A DNA stretch of 64,000 nucleotides. Source: Heliocidaris tuberculata (taxonomy: Eukaryota > Echinodermata > Echinoidea > Camarodonta > Echinometridae). A program made the position numbers and the translations under genes. The stretch spans positions 30,164,544-30,228,543 of the forward strand of contig CM046850.1 of assembly GCA_025618425.1 (NCBI GenBank), written 5' to 3'. The notes beneath the pieces were generated by a model, which worked only from the letters and a program-made list of their open reading frames with translations, did no database searches and was not told the DNA's origin. This document shows, in pieces, positions 58,002 through 64,000 of the stretch (its first letter is position 1; every line of letters begins with the position of its first letter).

Positions 58002-61000
58002 CTGAACCTGATCTGAATCTGTGTGTGATATATGTGATGATGCCAGTTTGATTTTCAGTGTTTGTCACAAAATGTCAGTTTTGTAATGGGCATGCAGGGT
58101 TGTTGTGATTAAAGAAGTTTTTTATTGTTTTAATGAAACGTTTTCAATCTTTTTCTTTTTCTTTTTCTTTTTCAAGGAAAGTGCTGTCACAACGTTAATG
58201 CAATTAATTTTATGAAAATTGCTCATTCTTTGCAGTAAAACACTTATAAATGGCCTTTTATGTTATAAATAATCTTTTTAGATCTGATTAAAAAAATAAT
58301 GACCTAATTATAAAAAAAACAATATTTTGCCACTAAAAAGTACATATCAGGAAAAAGGAAATATTTTTAAAAATATATCTTCACCCTACAAGTACATACT
58401 ATCAAAGAGGGTAAAAATATGTTTTCTAAGTGATACTATAGCATCCATCCATATTATTATACATGTACACTGTAAGTGTTGTATTCATTCAATAAGGCTT
58501 GAAGACTAAAAACGGACATTACAGTAGAACAAAGGCCCATAAGACCGATAACAGCAAGACAGACAGCTCAAAGATACTGACAGTCAGCGATTGTAGGTCT
58601 TGAGAACCCTGGCCTCAGATAACTTTTCAGAAGGCCCATGCGACCAACATTGTCAACCTCATGAGCTGTATACAGTATACAAAAAGCACAGCAAGATACA
58701 AAAAAATTTCTTATAGTCTAAATTAATCAGCTTTCCCTCCTCAAATTGGCACCAGTTTTTTTCATTTTCCACTTTTGCATAGTTTGAAAAAAAAAAAGGG
58801 TATATAAATGAACCATTCTGAATGAAAATTGCAAAATCGAACAGAAAAATTGCCAATTTTTACATTGCCTTGTCAATCTAGAGACTTAAAAGATTGATAA
58901 ATGCACTCAAAGAACCATTCGTACATAGCCTGGAAAGGCTCTTTGAATAGTAAAAACAAAAAAAGCTGATGCTACTCTAATAGAGCCTGGTAAACAAAAG
59001 TATTTTTATCTATCTCAGAAACATAGTAGCCATTATAGAATCTAAAGAACCTCTTGAAAATTAACCAGCTTCTCTCAACTCCACTTAACCAGAGCTTTAG
59101 AGTATTAAAAGTTTTAAAACCCTTGAATTACCCTCAAATTAAAAAATATCGAAAACAAAAAGTGAAATATTAAACAGTACACGTAGGTTCGATATTGTCC
59201 GAACTCACCAAAAAAGCCTTTGCTGCGCTCTTAGACAAGGAAGTGTCGCGTAATTTCTGGGATATGTCATCAATTCACCATCACTCACATGATTTTCAAA
59301 TCCACCGTATACTAGACAAGACCGCTACGAGCGGGCCTCGCATAAATTTGGCATGCACTGCTGAAGATGCCCAGTCCAAATACATGTAGGTGCGGGATTG
59401 ACTGGCACAGCGGTTCTGTATAAGGTATGGTGGATCTGAAAGAGCCTTTCCAGGCTATTCGTACGTGGGGCAGTTTCATTGATGTATGATGGGGAGCCCT
59501 AAGTGTGCACTCCTAAGATTGACTTGAAATTGAACAAGGATTTCTTTTACTTTCCTGTAATGAGTAATCTTTTGTTATTCCTGATTATTCTAAAGAGTAA
59601 GTTTATCAAAAATCTTGTTAAAATTTGACCAAGAACAATGTTATTTTCAACAAAAAAGGCATGCAGCCATGTCATTTGACATTGAAAAAACGAAGGTGTC
59701 CATGTCTGCACACTCATTCATTTTACACACAGATCAGGATTTTTAACAAGAAATACAGTATTTCAAGGCTTGTATTAAACAAGATGACTGAAAAAACACC
59801 TTTTCTCAATATTTTGTCTTCCTGTTTGCCGCATTATATATTGCTGTAATGGAGACTAACATTTTGTGTTCATTGCACGTTTTGTTTCTCCAGAATCGTG
59901 CAGACATGGGCACTCTGACCATACACCTCTCGGTTGCATAGGTATATGTAAGCCATCTTAAATGCGCTAGAATAATCAGCAAAAATCAGAACATACTTGC
60001 CTCTTACAAAGAATGACAATGCACTATCTAATAAAATTGTGTATGTAAGACAATAGCCATGTATCTCTATCATTCTTGTTATTTGTTTGTTTTTCCCCAT
60101 GGTCTTGCTTCTGAATAGCCACCTTGAGTTTTCATTACACCCTCACCTATTCTAGGAAGTCACACCAGTAGGCTGTATGGGATTATCCCAAAGATCATCT
60201 CGCACTTTTACAAGTTGATAAATCTGACGTCTCGTTACCCTAGTTTTCAAGTTTTCAAAGTTTAAAAAGATTAATGCACAGTTGCAACAAATTGTCAGAA
60301 TAATTTGATAAATGAAAAGTAATGCTGATTTTAATAGTCTGATCAAAGTGAGAAAATGAAGCTACTGGCAAAATATCTTCTTTTTTTTAAACATAATACA
60401 TCATTTGCATACATGTTGTAGAGTGATGAACAGTTGTAATTGTAATTGTTATTTCATTAAATCTTTAGGTTTGACTTTAAAATTGTCATAGACAGCAGAA
60501 ATAATAGGTAGAATAAGCTGCATAGACGCTTATGTCTCAGAGATTTCTTTTTCTTTACCGTAAAGGGAAATCCACCCTTAATGTCACATACGTGTGATAC
60601 TGATATGTTAGCTAATTCTAATTGAAGAAACTTTCACAAGATTTCTGTTTAGTATACTTTATTCTTTCCCTTTTTAGAGCCTTTCCCTCACCATTTGCAA
60701 TGCACTGCACATACAGTATAGCACACATTGTTACCTGTATTAAAGCAAGTAGGTAGTAGGCCCTTGATCAAAGTCATCTGAAGGTGATTTGTAATGCCTA
60801 AGCCTTGTTGTTGACTCACTGTGAGAAGTTCAACCACAATAACCCTAAACCCCGTCTTGTATCCTGTCTATGATTCCTGTTTCATCTTCTCAAGGGTTAC
60901 AAGCCAGTCTCTTATCTAGTAAACTCATCTCAACTTCAACTTTGCCATTGTCATTCCTGGCTGTTGTTAATTTATTTTTAATGGTACTTTTTCAGTGTTG

Positions 61001-61330
61001 AATATTTACACCTATATGTATACATGTATGTACATGTATATGTACATGTATATATGTATCTATATTCTTCCTTCAGTCTAAGATGTCTGTGTATCTTCTC
61101 AAAGGTTACAAGGCAGTCTCCTTCAAAACTCCACTATTAATTTGTTTCAATTTCAAATTTGTATCAATATTGTCTTCTTCCAAGCACTATGTCTCTTATT
61201 GTACAGGCTATCTTCTTCCAAATTCTTGTTATTAAGGGGAGTTGGTGTCCTTCAATGTTCAAGGTCTACTATTTTATTCTTTTTTTCTCTTTGAAACTTC
61301 TCATTCTCTACATTGTGCATGAGGGAAATG
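58002..61330. other. No gene recognised
   Basis: AT-rich. Inverted fragments ATAGCCTGGAAAGGCTCTTT (58926) and AAAGAGCCTTTCCAGGCTAT (59439) suggest the ends of one ~550-bp TIR element at 58915-59466. TACATGTA-type low complexity at 61015-61065. Confidence 0.5.
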
Positions 61331-61335
61331 TGGGA

Positions 61336-61388
61336 AGGGGGGGGGGGGGTTCTTATATGTATTGGGTATGCTATACAGAGATGTGCCA
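61336..61388. mobile_element. Relic end of the G-tract TIR element
   Basis: A G tract followed by ATGTATTGGGTATGC and AGAGATGTGCCATAG matches the left end of the element at 2055 (TATATTGGGTATACGGGGATGTGCCGCTG type). Only one end is present; a M1 MITE follows directly. Confidence 0.55.
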
Positions 61389-61624
61389 TAGACTTGTTCA
61401 CAAATATATTCAAATTTTATGCATGTACTTTTAAAACAAAGGTTGTTCTTGACAACCTGAAAGCTTGTCAGAGGCTTGTCAGACATAGCAACAAGTAGTG
61501 TATATGCAAACTGGATTCCAAGTATTGTAGTTCATGCATTAATAACAGGTTAATGGAATACCTCCTCATTACTAGGTCCCCAGGAAAGAAACCAGAAATT
61601 TGAATAACTTTGTGAACATGTCTA
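61389..61624. mobile_element. TIR MITE family M1, copy 2
   Basis: TA at both edges; ends GACTTGTTCACAAA and TTTGTGAACATGTC. Core AAAGGTTGTTCTTGACAACC, AAAGCTTGTCAGAGGCTTGT. Confidence 0.8.
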
Positions 61625-62152
61625 TTGATTGACTATTTCAGTAAATATCTTTAGACATGGCTTCACATTTTCATTTAGATCTATTTTTTTCAACAAAAAT
61701 GTGATTCTTGCCTGATAGACTTCTGAAGTCTGATTATAGTTGAAGTAATTTCATTTCATTTGTTCTTTATTTGCTTTAAAAAGCACATATGAAAATACAG
61801 AAATATACAAATATAAGCATGTACAAAGAAACACAAACAACAACGATATACAGTCTTCTACAAAAAGGCACATTCACAATACTATGTTGTTTATTTTTGT
61901 TTGGTTTTTTTTTGGTTTTTTTTTAATGTAGCATAAGGGTAAAATCAGAGTGTAAATAAAAAAGGTAATTATACCATCTGATGATGATAAAATCATAGAA
62001 GGCAAGTAATTAAAACAATGATAATGTTTTTAATGATCTGACATACAAATTATTAGAGATATAACTGTTAAATTCCTGTTTTATTGGCCCTCCAGTTCTG
62101 AAAAAATTATCATGATCAAACATAACAGCTCATCAATAAGTCATTTACCCAA

Positions 62153-62373
62153 TAGACCTATTCACAAATATATGCATATGCATACTTTTAAAACAAAAGT
62201 TGTTCTTGACAACCTGAAAGCTTGTCAGAGGCTTGTCAGACATAGCAACAAGTAGTGTATGCAAACTGGATTCCAAGTATTGTAATTCATTCATTAATTT
62301 TAATGGATACCTCGTTACTAGGTCCCCAGGAAAGAAACATCAATAAATTTGAATAACTTTGTGAACAGGTCTA
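62153..62373. mobile_element. TIR MITE family M1, copy 3
   Basis: TA at both edges; ends GACCTATTCACAAA and TTTGTGAACAGGTC. Same core as copy 2; the two are ~760 bp apart in the same orientation. Confidence 0.8.
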
Positions 62374-64000
62374 TTCAATAAGGCTGTTAACCCAGAGCTC
62401 CAGTACAGGTTTCAAGTATGGATTTTAAATGAAAAAAATAATGAAATAAAAATTATTAATTATTAGCTTATCAGCAGTGAGCATTCCCTTTAATGCTCTG
62501 AAATAATCTATACCAGTACTGCAATTGCTATTAGGATGGATTATGTCATACCAGTACCAGATTGTATTTATTTCCTTTTGTATGGGAGATTATGGCTGAT
62601 TATCAGATAAGCAAACATTGATAACTGATCTCGTCAGTCAATGTGATTTTGAAATCTGCGGCTTTCATTCAACCAGGTTCTATGAATCGCATGTCAAAGT
62701 TGTTTGTATTGTAATCCTGTTCATTGTGAATGATGTCATTGACCTGGTTGTCAAAATAGTTCTTTCCTTTCACCCAAGTGAACTTAGTTAAGTACAATAT
62801 GCACTTTTTTTTCGGAAAAAGGGATGTGTGATTACCTACATGTAACAAGAAATTAGTTGGTAAAATTATGGTTCCAAGAATCCTTGGTGACTAGCTACAT
62901 GTACATTGTGTATGTACTTTGCATTCAATTCACCTGTTATGTATGATAGCATTTGTATCAACGGAATCGATTCACCTTGCATGCATTAGTTATTGCTATA
63001 TTAGGCAGTCTTGAAGGGCATTCGGTATAGCCACAATCAGGGTGCAAAACCATTTGCACTTGGGTCCAAAAATGAAGTTTGCAATGGAGTTGTTTCATCA
63101 ACCCCAAATTGTTCATGAATACCCTTGGGTTAACACCCTGCAATATCCTGAAGGAAACTATCTTGGTTATCATTTTATGAACAGCAACACAACGGGGTGA
63201 GGTAGGTGTTACGGACACTACGCAAAGCTACAAAAATGGAATTTTCCAGCATTATTTACCTTAATACTAAAATATTTTGCACTTCTTTTTGGAATTTAAT
63301 GGCAATTTGTGAAAAATAAAACAATTCGCACTCACTTCAGTCCATAAAATAGATGCAGTATACACATCAGTGGCAACAAAAGGTCAAATCTCATAAATGC
63401 CAGTTATTTCAAAACCTGAAACTTTTTAAAAAGCCAACCAAACACTGGTAAATGAGACAAATTCCAAACTTTAGTCCCATCTGTATACATATGAAAACAA
63501 ATGAACTTGCTAGGAAGGCTTGTTCACTATCATAAGTTGTCCAAAATAACTTATGTACAATTTCCAGTAGGGTATTACGGACACTACATAGTATACATGT
63601 TATTCATTGGTGCAATATATAAGTTATCCATTGGCTTTTTTCCTGTCATTATTGTTGTTGCTGCATATCTTGATGCCTAATTACAATTTTAAATCCAATA
63701 GAGAGTATCTTTTCAAATCTGTTCATTGCAATTTCTCAGTCTGAGGTACAAAAGCTGAAAAAAAACCAGTAAAATGCATCTTCAAATTGTTAAAAGTTGA
63801 TAGAATTAGTTAATACTACTAAACTTTTGTACCCAAAACATACTTTTACACTACGTCCATATAAAAAACAGACACTCATTCTAATTTAGTGCATATCCTG
63901 CGCTATATGATGTCAAGATTAAGTACTTTACAATTGACTTTAGCCTGTTACGGACACTACAGGTCACTTTGTTATTGACATATATTCATTTATCAAGTAC
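62374..64000. other. No gene recognised
   Basis: No supported exon. TTACGGACACTAC occurs at 63209, 63575 and 63948 (spacing 366 and 373). An 86-codon minus frame ending near 62958 has no recognisable family. Confidence 0.45.

Noticed and set aside
59195..59389. 64-codon ORF SELTKKAFAALLDKEVSRNF...
   Set aside because: No ATG start, sits within a probable TIR element, no splice context or recognised family; kept only as part of the non-genic stretch.

Overview
The window is nuclear DNA from an animal, most likely an echinoderm and probably a sea urchin. The genes are interrupted by introns with GT-AG boundaries. The non-coding DNA is AT-rich, full of TACATGTA words, microsatellites, long C or G homopolymers and short inverted-repeat transposons. 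One large element at 44.6-48.0 kb has the layout of the sea-urchin TU foldback transposons: terminal inverted arms built of ~15-bp tandem repeats plus an 8-bp target duplication. The species call is inference; the animal call is secure.

Two protein-coding genes could be assembled exon by exon with consistent phase. On the + strand, 1381-11987 carries the last 13 coding exons of RYK, the Wnt-binding receptor pseudokinase: WIF domain, single membrane span, and a kinase domain with DNA in place of DFG. The first exon (signal peptide) is not in the window or not recognisable. On the - strand, 35572-25498 carries a complete eight-exon, 307-codon PABIR (FAM122) gene, an inhibitor of the PP2A-B55 phosphatase. 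The two genes point towards each other across 13.5 kb of AT-rich, mostly unique DNA that looks like long 3' untranslated sequence. I see no functional link between them beyond both being signalling proteins.

Layout: 1-1.4 kb, degenerate tandem repeat; 1.4-12 kb, RYK with TIR elements (2.05-2.44 and 7.25-7.96 kb), SINEs and a minisatellite that copies a splice donor; 12-25.5 kb, convergent 3' flank; 25.5-35.6 kb, PABIR with a minisatellite copying a splice acceptor, a 1.44-kb TIR element and a 1-kb CAT/CAC satellite; 36.6-38.4 kb, tandem 416-bp units each carrying a hammerhead ribozyme motif, flanked by a 10-13-bp direct repeat, matching the organisation of a metazoan retrozyme; 39-42 kb, sparse sequence and microsatellites; 42-57.6 kb, a dense graveyard of foldback and TIR elements; 57.6-64 kb, mostly featureless, with one unidentified ORF, two MITE copies and a spaced 13-bp motif.

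The most notable items are the hammerhead-bearing tandem element just upstream of PABIR, the TU-like transposon, and the two minisatellites that each start at an exon/intron boundary.
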